Numbered from the stretch's first letter, positions 1 to 6,711 are shown. The stretch: DNA of 19,805 nucleotides from Coriobacteriales bacterium (GCA_031268525.1 JAIRXA010000069.1:1-19805); one strand, 5' to 3'. Numbers and translations: made by a program. Notes: generated from the sequence alone by a model not told the origin.

Positions 1-416
1 ATCATCGTGCCGATCCTGGTTGCCAGATCAACATAGGGAGAGTTTCCGACAAGCGCAATCAAAATTGCAAAGGCAAGGGATAGGAGGAACATCTGCTCAC
101 AGAACCTGAGGAAGCGAGGGTCCTTCTTTCGTATCCTCGTAAAAAATACAAGTGCATATATGATCAGAATAAGACAGGATGCCACCTCAGCCGCAGAATA
201 GAAGAAAACCCAGGCAGCATGGATATCAATAAAGTAGCTGAGGAGGTTTAAGGTATAAAACCAGCCATACAGTGACGAAATGGTTGAAATCCCAGCCGCG
301 ATAAGCCCACCGTAGGCATAAAAGGCAAGCCAGCCACCCAACTTGTGATAGGGATGTGGGTATCTCTGCCATCCGGAATTTGCATCTGGTATTCTTGTGT
401 CTGGTGCGTTGGGCAT
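1..416 (-). CDS. DUF2569-like multi-pass membrane protein, partial (C-terminus beyond left edge)
   Basis: The minus-strand frame is open from an ATG at 416 to the left edge (138 codons, no stop). It starts MPNAPDTRIPDANSGWQRYP and continues with KLGGWLAFYAYGGLIAAG, then hydrophobic stretches around residues 30-62, 70-92 and 110-128 separated by a basic loop (FTRIRKKDPRFLRF). The LGGWL opening and the spacing of the membrane segments resemble the DUF2569 family of small inner-membrane proteins, whose function is unknown. A good ribosome-binding site (AGGAAGGA) precedes the ATG, and the gene lies 33 nt after the 66-residue gene, so the two probably form an operon. The existence of the gene is well supported. 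The family name rests on recall of its general pattern only. Confidence 0.65.
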   Translation of the reverse strand, partial: MPNAPDTRIPDANSGWQRYPHPYHKLGGWLAFYAYGGLIAAGISTISSLYGWFYTLNLLSYFIDIHAAWVFFYSAAEVASCLILIIYALVFFTRIRKKDPRFLRFCEQMFLLSLAFAILIALVGNSPYVDLATRIGTM

Positions 417-449
417 GTTCCTATCCTTCCTTTCCGACGATACTGAAAC

Positions 450-650
450 TCAGAGGTTAGACGACTGATGATTCATCGTTCGCAAATCAAGGTCCCCGCC
501 ATAGGGATGCGTTTGTATCCAATTGAAAATATATTCATCCTCGGCCCAAGATAGCCCCTTTTTGTGCTCAGCAACGAAATACTCCTGTCCCCTGCCGTAG
601 ATCTTCACCCAACAATCTCTGTCAGAAAATGAGTCGTTCACTTCTGGCAT
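450..650 (-). CDS. Small hypothetical protein, 66 aa
   Basis: I do not recognise this protein. It is short, acidic and soluble-looking, with no signal peptide or membrane segment and with many aromatic residues (CWVKIYGRGQEYF, then WAEDEYIFNWIQTHPYGGDL). Reality is supported by a strong ribosome-binding site (GAGGGGAG, about 8 nt before the ATG), an in-frame stop just upstream that fixes the start, and tight spacing to the membrane-protein gene downstream. Base composition is more AT-rich than the genes to the right. A promoter candidate with a G-run spacer lies about 130-160 nt upstream. No function can be assigned. Confidence 0.6.
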   Translation of the reverse strand: MPEVNDSFSDRDCWVKIYGRGQEYFVAEHKKGLSWAEDEYIFNWIQTHPYGGDLDLRTMNHQSSNL

Positions 651-736
651 CTTTTAATCTCCCCTCATGTAAAAAGGCGACAACAGACAGGCCAGCAGAA
701 GCACCGTACTCCCAAGCCAGTCGGCCTGCCTCTGTC

Positions 737-754
737 TTAAGTCTGCATCCTCAT
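737..754 (-). other. Possible five-codon leader ORF
   Basis: On the minus strand, between the G-run promoter candidate and the 66-residue gene, ATG AGG ATG CAG ACT TAA (MRMQT) follows a ribosome-binding-site-like CAGGAGAGGG. A unit this short can occur by chance. It is noted because it sits in the leader and has a Shine-Dalgarno match. Confidence 0.15.
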
Positions 755-777
755 CCCTCTCCTGCCGTACAAAGCGT

Positions 778-808
778 AGAATGCCCCCCCCCCCCCACAT
801 TTTGTCAA
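778..808 (-). promoter_or_regulatory. Putative promoter with a 13-G spacer tract
   Basis: Reading the minus strand, a perfect -35 hexamer TTGACA (803-808) is followed by AAATGT, thirteen consecutive G, then CATTCT (778-783; 3 of 6 matches to TATAAT). The spacer is 19 nt, two longer than optimal. It points at the 66-residue gene and the DUF2569-like gene. AGAATGCCC (778-786) and GGGCATTCT (814-822) also form a 9-bp inverted repeat around the site, so a hairpin is an alternative reading. The weak -10 keeps confidence modest. Confidence 0.4.
784..796. repeat. Homopolymer tract, 13 C (G on minus strand)
   Basis: Thirteen consecutive C residues in intergenic DNA. Tracts of this length are prone to replication slippage and to sequencing length errors, so the exact count may not be stable. 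Confidence 0.9.
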
Positions 809-877
809 GAGGAGGGCATTCTTTTGGAGTGGAGTGTGGGGTGTATCAGTGTGACGGACATCGTTCGTGGCGCACTC

Positions 878-936
878 CGCGGAGCGGGCTCTGGCCGCCC
901 AGTGAGTACGTGAGAGATGTGCATCGGGACGTCTCC
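878..936. repeat. Partial REP/BIME-like unit
   Basis: Contains GGGCTCTGGCCGCCCAGTG and GAGTACGTGAGAG, matching one terminal hairpin and part of the core of the adjacent complete 76-bp element (937-1012), with which it is in tandem. Confidence 0.6.
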
Positions 937-1012
937 GTAGGGGCGGACTTCGTCCGCCCGGTGAGTACGTGAGACTTCCCTGCTCATGCGGGCGGTCAGA
1001 GCCCGCCCCTAC
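937..1012. repeat. 76-bp palindromic (BIME/MITE-like) element, copy 1
   Basis: The element begins GTAGGGGCGG and ends with its complement CCGCCCCTAC. Each 24-bp end is itself a hairpin (GGCGGACTTCGTCCGCC; GGGCGGTCAGAGCCCGCC), and a non-palindromic 28-bp core lies between. A second copy of exactly the same length lies at 7869-7944 in the opposite orientation. My alignment gives 65 of 76 positions identical. No protein is encoded. This matches the layout of bacterial REP pairs (BIMEs) or very short miniature elements. Confidence 0.75.
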
Positions 1013-1073
1013 GAGTCCATCCCTGAGTAGGCAGACTTCCCTGCTCAGGCGGGCGGACTAATGTCCGCCCCTG
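1013..1073. repeat. Partial REP/BIME-like unit next to the kinase stop codon
   Basis: Repeats the core motif GACTTCCCTGCTCA followed by the hairpin GCGGGCGGACTAATGTCCGC. It lies 14 nt after the histidine kinase stop codon, so the transcribed hairpin could also act at the 3' end of that mRNA, although no T-run follows. Confidence 0.6.
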
Positions 1074-1087
1074 TCCCTGCCTCTGTT

Positions 1088-2905
1088 TTATTCTCGGATC
1101 AACTCACGCGGCAGCTTTTCATAAAGCACATTGGCTAAAACGACGGGGTCGATCGGCTTGGAAATAAATCCGTCAAAACCTGCTTCTGCAAACATCTGTT
1201 GCACACCACTGATAGCGTTTGCGGTCAGCGCAACAATGGGCACCCGCCCTGCGGACCCTCCCAGCAGGCGAATCTGCCTTGTTGCCTCCACGCCATCCAT
1301 TATCGGCATCATGTGATCCATCAAAACGAGGTCAAAGTGCTCTTGTTCCACCGATCTCAATGCCTGTAGCCCATCCATCGCCCTTTTCACCTGTACTCCA
1401 AAAGGCTCGAGCATGAACTCGGCGATCTCAAGGTTCACTTCCACGTCGTCGACGACCAGCACGCGTGCTTCGGGTGCGGTGAACACCCGCGCACTCTGCT
1501 GTTCGGCAGGGAGATCAGCGATGGTGCCCTCAATCAAGGGTAGTTCGATGGAGAAGGTCGAACCCTCGCCGTAGACGCTTTGCACCGAAACATGGCCGCC
1601 CATCATCTCTACCAGACGGCGCGTAATTGCAAGGCCCAGACCTGTTCCAACAATATGCTTATTGCGCATCACATCGAGCTGTTCAAAAGCCTGGAAGAGC
1701 CTGTCAATCTCCTCCTCCTTGATGCCTATGCCCGTATCGGTGATATCAAAACGCAAGCAAGCCAAACCATTTTCTGTTAAACAACGCCGTACAGAAAAAT
1801 CAACCCAGCCACTCGGCGTATACTTAAAAGCGTTGTTCATGATATTCGTGACGATCTGGCGGATACGCTTGGCGTCAGCGTAAATAACCTGCGGCAAATC
1901 GTCAGCAAAAACACTGTTCAACTTCAGAGACTTCTGCAAGAGCATCAGCTCGAACAAGGAATCCAAGTCGTGCAAGAATACACCGAGGTCGAAGTACTCA
2001 CAGAGCAGTTCAAGCTTACCCGCTTCAATTTTGGAAAAGTCCAAAATGTCGTTGATCAGAGACAGCAAGGCATTTGAAGAGACCTCGATCTTCCCCAAGA
2101 GTTCGGTTTGACGTTCATCAAGGGTGGTAACGTGCATCATTTTGGCCAAGCCGATGATGGCATTCATCGGTGTACGTATCTCATGTGAAATGGTCGCAAG
2201 GAAATCGGACTTCGCGGCATTGGCTTGCTCGGCCTCGCGCTTGGCCTTCATGAGATCGGTCGTATCGTAAATGATGACGAGCCAGCCTTGCTTCTCGTGA
2301 TCCCCGTCGGTCATCAGCGAGACGTCCATGTGGTAGTCGCGATCCTCGTCGATGCCATCGTACAGGTTGGCACGCACCTGCATCTTCAGCACAGGCTCGG
2401 CGCGTTCCCCTGTCGCCAGATAGGTTTCAACCTCGACAATATCATCTTCGGGAAGCCAGCCGGAGAAGACCTCGCGAAAACCCTTTCCGTCAATAAGTCC
2501 AAAACTCGCAAGGCTTAAGGCGCGCAACAGAGAATAGGTCGCAAAGACCAGCTTATCGTGTTCGTCGAACAGGAGAATCAGGTCGCGGCTGTTGACGAGC
2601 AGAAGATTCATATTGCGCTCAAGACGAGAACGCTCGGCCTGAATTACCTCCTGAAACTGGCGTCTGGCCTCATTGCTGGTACGAATGCGCTGGAGATGGA
2701 GCTGCTCGTCGTTCAAGGCGCGCTGAGCCTTGCGCACCTCAAGGGTCATCTGACGATTCTGCTCGCGAAGGGTCTCCAGCTCGACGAGCAAGGCATTAAC
2801 ATCCACGAGATCATTCGCGGTATCATCCAAGCCAGGCAAAGCCCCCGTTGCCCCAACTGTTGTCACAACTCCCCTATCTTCAGATGTTTTATCCATATCT
2901 AACAC
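1088..2905 (-). CDS. Cytosolic hybrid sensor histidine kinase (coiled coil-PAS-HisKA-HATPase-receiver)
   Basis: A 605-residue hybrid histidine kinase, expected to autophosphorylate on His and pass the phosphate to its own receiver Asp. There is no signal peptide or membrane segment. A coiled coil spans about 33-98, then a PAS-like sensor about 100-225. HisKA carries FLATISHEIRTPMNAIIG with H241. The ATPase domain shows the N-box (N354/N358), DTGIGI (390-395) and GTGLGL (420-425). The receiver (480-600) has D486/D487, phospho-acceptor D530 and K583, so all catalytic residues are present. The chosen start is GTG at 2905, preceded by AGGGGAG 12 nt upstream; an ATG at 2896 is possible. The gene lies 64 nt downstream of the FIST gene and probably receives its signal. 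No DNA-binding partner or Hpt protein is encoded nearby. Confidence 0.93.
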   Translation of the reverse strand: MLDMDKTSEDRGVVTTVGATGALPGLDDTANDLVDVNALLVELETLREQNRQMTLEVRKAQRALNDEQLHLQRIRTSNEARRQFQEVIQAERSRLERNMNLLLVNSRDLILLFDEHDKLVFATYSLLRALSLASFGLIDGKGFREVFSGWLPEDDIVEVETYLATGERAEPVLKMQVRANLYDGIDEDRDYHMDVSLMTDGDHEKQGWLVIIYDTTDLMKAKREAEQANAAKSDFLATISHEIRTPMNAIIGLAKMMHVTTLDERQTELLGKIEVSSNALLSLINDILDFSKIEAGKLELLCEYFDLGVFLHDLDSLFELMLLQKSLKLNSVFADDLPQVIYADAKRIRQIVTNIMNNAFKYTPSGWVDFSVRRCLTENGLACLRFDITDTGIGIKEEEIDRLFQAFEQLDVMRNKHIVGTGLGLAITRRLVEMMGGHVSVQSVYGEGSTFSIELPLIEGTIADLPAEQQSARVFTAPEARVLVVDDVEVNLEIAEFMLEPFGVQVKRAMDGLQALRSVEQEHFDLVLMDHMMPIMDGVEATRQIRLLGGSAGRVPIVALTANAISGVQQMFAEAGFDGFISKPIDPVVLANVLYEKLPRELIRE

Positions 2906-2969
2906 GATGTGAAAATTCTCCCCTGACTCCTACATCTTACTTCAAAACGGTGACTTTTAAGATAGAATA

Positions 2970-4184
2970 CTATAAAACGAGCATGATAAAAGTACTATTA
3001 TGGAAACGGTTGGTCAGCTTGCTGGAGTCAGTGTGGCTCCCAAGCGGACACATCTCCCCACCCGAATAGGCAATCGCGTAGGGAATGCCCGTTTGATCGA
3101 GACGAGCACGCACCTCAGCAACCTCGCGATCAGACTCGAAGCCGAGGTTCAGGTAGCGCCCGAGGCAGCTGAAAATCAGTATGCCATTGATGGCAGAGGT
3201 GTCAAGATCGCTGGAGGCCCCAGGGTCGCTGGGGTCACCGATCGGCAGCTGCCGTAGTTCGGTGCGCGTAGACCTCAGTATGTCCTCATCATCAAAGTAT
3301 CCCACCGACAGGGTCGCACCTTCGGGAATATCGCCTAGACAGACCGCAGAGCCCTCATCGGTCATCGCGAAAATGACGCGGATTGCCGAATCGGTACCAT
3401 CATTAAAGTCGACGATATAGGGGAAAGAGTTCAGCCCTTGAATAACGCCTTCATCGTCGGTCGCCAAGCCCTTGCTCAAAAGGAATTGCAGCGCAGGCGC
3501 GCCGTCTATTTCCATGACCTGATTGCCCTGGCTCTTGGTAACGACGCCGGTTCCGCTGGATATTTTTTCGTCAGAGATTGTCGCAAGATAGTAGCGCGGC
3601 TTGACGACACCATGCACGAGAACATAGGCGAGATAATCGACATACTCCTCTTCCCTGAACAGAACACGCGAATTGTGGTAGTCGATGGTGTTGTCGATCG
3701 CCAGTGAACCGAAAACGGGGATACCCCCCGTCGCCTCGTCAAAAGCACGAATGAAGTAGTCGCCACTGACAGTGAGCAACAAGGGCGCGTAGGCGATAAT
3801 CAGCGAGACCGGCGGCTTATCTGCCACCTGTGCAAGCGTCTCCCGATAACTGTTGGCGATGGTGTCCTTGCCTTCAGCGGTAACAGGTCCGGCCAAGCCG
3901 ATAGAAAACTCCAGTTCATCGGAGGTAATCACGAAAAGACTGAGGATATCAAGGCTGCTGGAACCCAACTCCGCGCCGGCTATCGTCGTCTGCCCAACGA
4001 TATCAAAGGGCAACGCTTCAACGAGCGCCGCATAGACGCCGGTCTCAAGAAAAGCCGGTAGGCAGCTGACCAATCCGATCGAATGGGCAAGCAGCTCTTG
4101 GCGTTCGAGCTGTTGTTTGATCTCGGAGATAGCGAGTTCAATATCATCCATTTCCTCAGTGAAGGCACTCAGAGTTCTGATCAT
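2970..4184 (-). CDS. FIST N/C domain sensory protein
   Basis: A 404-residue protein with the two-part FIST layout. FIST-N is about residues 25-215 (IVGQTTIAGAEL, then a beta-rich region) and FIST-C about 225-400, ending in the characteristic pattern SGGEMCPLGS ... NRFHNSTFIMLVL. FIST domains are thought to bind small ligands, possibly amino acids, and usually sit next to or within signal transducers. The N-terminal 35 residues look helical (EEMDDIELAISEIKQQLERQ). There is no signal peptide or membrane segment, so it should be cytoplasmic. The ribosome-binding site GGGAGGAAG lies 6 nt before the ATG. It precedes the hybrid kinase in the same orientation and is probably its input partner. The ligand is unknown. 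Confidence 0.88.
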   Translation of the reverse strand: MIRTLSAFTEEMDDIELAISEIKQQLERQELLAHSIGLVSCLPAFLETGVYAALVEALPFDIVGQTTIAGAELGSSSLDILSLFVITSDELEFSIGLAGPVTAEGKDTIANSYRETLAQVADKPPVSLIIAYAPLLLTVSGDYFIRAFDEATGGIPVFGSLAIDNTIDYHNSRVLFREEEYVDYLAYVLVHGVVKPRYYLATISDEKISSGTGVVTKSQGNQVMEIDGAPALQFLLSKGLATDDEGVIQGLNSFPYIVDFNDGTDSAIRVIFAMTDEGSAVCLGDIPEGATLSVGYFDDEDILRSTRTELRQLPIGDPSDPGASSDLDTSAINGILIFSCLGRYLNLGFESDREVAEVRARLDQTGIPYAIAYSGGEMCPLGSHTDSSKLTNRFHNSTFIMLVL

Positions 4185-4223
4185 CGCGGCTTCCTCCCTC
4201 TTGCTTCTCGCGGATATGGTGAC

Positions 4224-4229
4224 AGTATA
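4224..4229 (-). promoter_or_regulatory. Possible -10 element for the FIST-kinase operon
   Basis: TATACT (5 of 6 matches to TATAAT) lies 40 nt before the FIST start codon, in the 85-nt gap after the polyferredoxin-TlpA gene. I see no convincing -35 at 16-18 nt. A CTCGCGAG palindrome lies just upstream of the -10. Confidence 0.3.
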
Positions 4230-4269
4230 CCTTACGATCGGCCTCGCGAGAGAAATGGTGTCCCCAGCC

Positions 4270-4932
4270 TTACGAGAGTCCTGCCGCCTTAAGAGCTTCC
4301 TCGTAGACGGTGTAAGGGTCTCGAGGGGTACCGAGAAAGGTCTGGGTCACCGTACCTTGTGTGTCGATGATCAAGGTATAGGGTATCCCGTCAGTGGGAT
4401 AGTGATCAGCAATCATAAAATTATCATCGTAGACCCACACCAGCTGGTCGCTGCGCTGCGAAGCGAATTCGCGCGCTTCCTGCTCGGTATCGTCCAGACT
4501 GATAGCCAGTATTGTGAGCTGAGGATAGGCCTCGGCAAGACGCTCAAGCTCCGGCATCTCCGAAACACAGGGTCCACACCAGGAAGCCCAGAAGTTGATG
4601 AGTACCACGCCACCACGCAGGTCCGAGAGCTTTCCTGTGGCGCCATCAAGCGTGGTGTAGGAAAACTCGGGGGCCAGTGCGCCTACTTCGGCAACATCTG
4701 GTGCGCTTGATGCAGGGTCGGGTAGGTCATGAGGGGCAATGTCGGGCAAGACCTGTCCACTGGCAGAACCGGTCGAGCTCTGATCAGGCGACTGCCTGCC
4801 GTTGTCCGCACCCGAAGACGCGGGCCCCTGGGTGCAGGCGCCGAGAAGACTGAACACCAAGGCAATGATAAACAGTAGGACGACCAGAGGCATGGCAAGA
4901 CGCTTGGAGTGCAACAGATGGGAAGATTTCAT
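4270..4932 (-). other. Possible internal start: stand-alone TlpA-like lipoprotein (220 aa)
   Basis: An in-frame ATG at 4932 begins MKSSHLLHSKRLAMPLVVLL, a normal lipoprotein signal peptide with lipobox LLGAC (Cys 33). AAAGGA lies about 11 nt upstream and could act as a ribosome-binding site. A separately made lipoprotein would have the usual TlpA/ResA architecture and length. No stop codon separates it from the polyferredoxin, so both products are possible. Confidence 0.45.
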
Positions 4933-5961
4933 GTTGAGCAATCCTTTCTTTCGCTTTCGAGTCCGTGGAGAGAGTCGCTGGCTGGTGCTGGCTGGTGCTG
5001 GAACTCCTGACGCTGGAACTTCTGACGCCGGAACTTCTGGCGCAAGGTCGCAGGCAGCGACACGAGCGATGCCATGCGTCCCCTGTGCCGGTTTCTCAAA
5101 AAGATCTTTGAGGGTGAAGCTGATGGCCGACTGCTCGCATTGGCGTGCGCAGCTACCGCATTGGATGCACTCACGATCACTCACGGCACGCACATCCATC
5201 CTGCAGGCCTCCACACAATGACCACAGTGGGTACAGCGCTCAGGATCAACACGATAGCGTAGCAGAGCAAAGCGATTGAAAAAGGAATAGAGCGCGCCAA
5301 GTGGGCAGAGAAAACGGCAGAAGGGGCGATAGATGAGGAGGCAGACGCCGAGCACGGCAATCAGCAGACCGAGCTTGAAGAAGAATTGCACACCGACGAT
5401 CTGCTGAAGATCAGTATTGGCTGCAACGAGCGGAATGCCCGCTTCGAGCGTACCCACTGGACAAAGCCAGGCGCAGAAAAAAGGTGTTCCCGCCTGAGTA
5501 GTGAACCCCAGTACCAAGGGAATGCCCACCACACAAAGAGCGAGAACCAGATATTTGCCCACGCTTGCCCTGCGAGTTGCCGTAGATTTGCGCAGCTTGG
5601 GAAGTGGCAGTTTATCCAAAAGTTCCTGAATAAGCCCAAAGGGGCAGAGCCAGCCACAGATGGTGCGCCCAAAGAGCGCGCCAAAAGCGAGAATGGTTCC
5701 CACGATATACAGGGGTAAGGCACGGTTGCTGCGCAACAAGGCTGACTGAAGCGAACCTATCGGGCAGGCGCCCACCGCGCCAGGGCAGGAATAACAGTTG
5801 AGCCCCGGAACACAAATCGCCTTGGTGCTTCCCTGGTAGATTCGTCCCTGCACAAAGCCCGGCAGATTGAGATTGTAGAGAAGGGCGGCCAGGACTTGGA
5901 TGATGCGGCGTTTGTAACGCATCATCCCCTGAGTTGCCGCATTGAGCGCGGGGCCGGTCAT
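4270..5961 (-). CDS. NapH/NosR-like membrane polyferredoxin fused to TlpA-type thioredoxin
   Basis: A 563-residue ORF counted from the ATG at 5961. The first ~280 residues form a membrane iron-sulphur protein: hydrophobic segments near 80-100, 136-155 and 191-212, three CX3CP motifs (C102/C106, C163/C167, C215/C219) as in NapH, NosR and RdxA, then two 4Fe-4S motifs (C243-C253 and C265-C275). A Pro/Ala/Ser linker follows, then a membrane segment with lipobox LLGAC (C376) and a thioredoxin domain with WCGPC (C462/C465) and cis-Pro P527, typical of TlpA/ResA. Electrons could pass from the cytoplasm through Fe-S clusters to a surface thioredoxin. The start was chosen because the ATG overlaps the upstream stop (ATGA); an ATG at 5976 extends the frame by 5 residues. 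Relatives usually appear as two genes, so the fusion may instead be two overlapping cistrons. Confidence 0.88.
   Translation of the reverse strand: MTGPALNAATQGMMRYKRRIIQVLAALLYNLNLPGFVQGRIYQGSTKAICVPGLNCYSCPGAVGACPIGSLQSALLRSNRALPLYIVGTILAFGALFGRTICGWLCPFGLIQELLDKLPLPKLRKSTATRRASVGKYLVLALCVVGIPLVLGFTTQAGTPFFCAWLCPVGTLEAGIPLVAANTDLQQIVGVQFFFKLGLLIAVLGVCLLIYRPFCRFLCPLGALYSFFNRFALLRYRVDPERCTHCGHCVEACRMDVRAVSDRECIQCGSCARQCEQSAISFTLKDLFEKPAQGTHGIARVAACDLAPEVPASEVPASGVPAPASTSQRLSPRTRKRKKGLLNMKSSHLLHSKRLAMPLVVLLFIIALVFSLLGACTQGPASSGADNGRQSPDQSSTGSASGQVLPDIAPHDLPDPASSAPDVAEVGALAPEFSYTTLDGATGKLSDLRGGVVLINFWASWCGPCVSEMPELERLAEAYPQLTILAISLDDTEQEAREFASQRSDQLVWVYDDNFMIADHYPTDGIPYTLIIDTQGTVTQTFLGTPRDPYTVYEEALKAAGLS
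4997..5041. repeat. Three tandem copies of a 15-bp unit in the linker
   Basis: GCTGGAACTCCTGAC, GCTGGAACTTCTGAC and GCCGGAACTTCTGGC follow each other directly. On the coding strand they give EVPAS-EVPAS-GVPAP in the linker between the polyferredoxin and the lipoprotein half. Copy-number change would keep the frame and only lengthen or shorten the linker. A 10-bp doublet (GCTGGTGCTG twice, 4981-5000) adjoins it. Confidence 0.85.
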
Positions 5962-6125
5962 CCGATGCCTATACATTCGAAGCAGATGCGTATGGCTTTG
6001 TTGAGTGTGGCTGTCGCATCACCCTGGAGCACGCCAGCCGTGATAAGCCCTGCGGCAATGAGCAGCAGCACAGTCGGCGGCAGCCACGATCTGGGTGTTT
6101 TCACAAAACGTCTCACCCTGGTCAT
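5958..6125 (-). CDS. CD1871A-like small CXXC membrane protein, 55 aa
   Basis: A short gene reading MTRVRRFVKTPRSWLPPTVL, a hydrophobic segment (VLLLIAAGLITAGVL, about 19-33), and a C-terminus LNKAIRICFECIGIG ending immediately after the CxxC. I recognise this ending from the 'CD1871A family CXXC motif-containing' small proteins, which are one-pass and end in a similar C-x-E-C-I-G-I-G sequence; the family has no established function. The start overlaps the RelE-like toxin stop by ATGA, and the stop overlaps the polyferredoxin start by ATGA, so all three should be translated in series. The cysteine pair near the membrane next to a polyferredoxin and a thioredoxin suggests a redox role (inference). 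It is too short for many gene callers. Confidence 0.75.
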   Translation of the reverse strand: MTRVRRFVKTPRSWLPPTVLLLIAAGLITAGVLQGDATATLNKAIRICFECIGIG

Positions 6126-6400
6126 CGCTTCTGATCCCGATATATCGTGCTACGGTGCCCTACCGTAACCAATACCAGGACAAAGGAGTCTTCTTGTATA
6201 TCCACAAGGAGTCGCATATCACCAATACGGTACCGCCAATACTGTTTCAAGTCGTATCTAAGCTGTTGACCTCTTGCCTTGGGGTCCTCGCAACCCTCCA
6301 GGTTCCTCGCAATCCAGCCTACGACAAGTCTGGCATTGCTGGGGCCGATTCTTTTGAGATCCTTCTCGAATTGTGCCGTCGGAACGAGCCTATATGCCAT
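6122..6400 (-). CDS. RelE/ParE-superfamily toxin (type II toxin-antitoxin)
   Basis: A 92-residue protein with the compact RelE fold pattern: MAYRLVPTAQFEKDLKRI at the start, then YWRYRIGDMRLLVDI in the central strands and VLVTVGHRSTIYRD in the last strand. RelE toxins of this class usually cut mRNA on the ribosome and are held inactive by the co-expressed antitoxin. Its start overlaps the antitoxin gene by 11 nt, the normal arrangement. The length is normal and the frame is intact. Unusually, its stop codon overlaps the start of the CXXC peptide gene by 4 nt, linking the toxin to a redox operon. Confidence 0.88.
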   Translation of the reverse strand: MAYRLVPTAQFEKDLKRIGPSNARLVVGWIARNLEGCEDPKARGQQLRYDLKQYWRYRIGDMRLLVDIQEDSFVLVLVTVGHRSTIYRDQKR

Positions 6401-6656
6401 AGTGAGCCTTCATCTCCTCCCAGCCCATCGTGGCTTGGTGCTCCCTGTTGTAGTCCAGCGCCCGTTCCAGAGCTTTCTGATCCTCAAGATCTTCAACTGC
6501 GGTGTTGCGGATGACGATCTCGTCTGATTCGGCAGCGTTTTTAGCAACCATCAAGACAAATGAGTTGGTGGACAAGCCGATGCGTTCTGCGGCGCGCTGA
6601 ATGATAGCTTTGGTCTCAGGATCTGTTTTGATGCTTAACGTAATACTATTTGCCAT
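6390..6656 (-). CDS. Ribbon-helix-helix antitoxin (RelB/DinJ or DUF1778-like)
   Basis: An 88-residue protein. The N-terminal ~50 residues (MANSITLSIKTDPETKAIIQ, then RIGLSTNSFVLMVA) fit a ribbon-helix-helix DNA-binding domain. The acidic C-terminal half (VEDLEDQKALERALDYN ... WEEMKAHYGI) would wrap the toxin. Such antitoxins neutralise the partner toxin and repress their own promoter. The start at 6656 is chosen over an upstream ATG at 6683 because TTTGGAG lies 9 nt before it and the first strand begins right after it. It is first in the operon with the RelE-like toxin. Confidence 0.87.
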   Translation of the reverse strand: MANSITLSIKTDPETKAIIQRAAERIGLSTNSFVLMVAKNAAESDEIVIRNTAVEDLEDQKALERALDYNREHQATMGWEEMKAHYGI

Positions 6657-6702
6657 AATAATGCTCCAAATATGAACTAACATGGTTTACATTGAGAGCA
6701 TC

Positions 6703-6711
6703 AGTATAGCA
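6703..6711 (-). promoter_or_regulatory. Extended -10 promoter for the toxin-antitoxin operon
   Basis: The minus strand reads TGCTATACT, an extended -10 (TGnTATACT), 46 nt before the antitoxin start. No good -35 is visible, as expected for this promoter type. It may also drive the CXXC peptide and polyferredoxin genes, since no separate promoter is evident between them and the toxin. Confidence 0.45.

Noticed and set aside
778..822. Rho-independent terminator (AGAATGCCC ... GGGCATTCTTTT) on the plus strand
   Set aside because: The stem is interrupted, the T-run is only four bases, and no plus-strand gene ends upstream; the promoter reading on the minus strand fits the gene layout better.
629..987. 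Several overlapping ORFs of 60-95 codons across the C-run and palindromic repeats
   Set aside because: They read through the homopolymer and REP-like hairpins, lack ribosome-binding sites, and have repeat-derived compositions.
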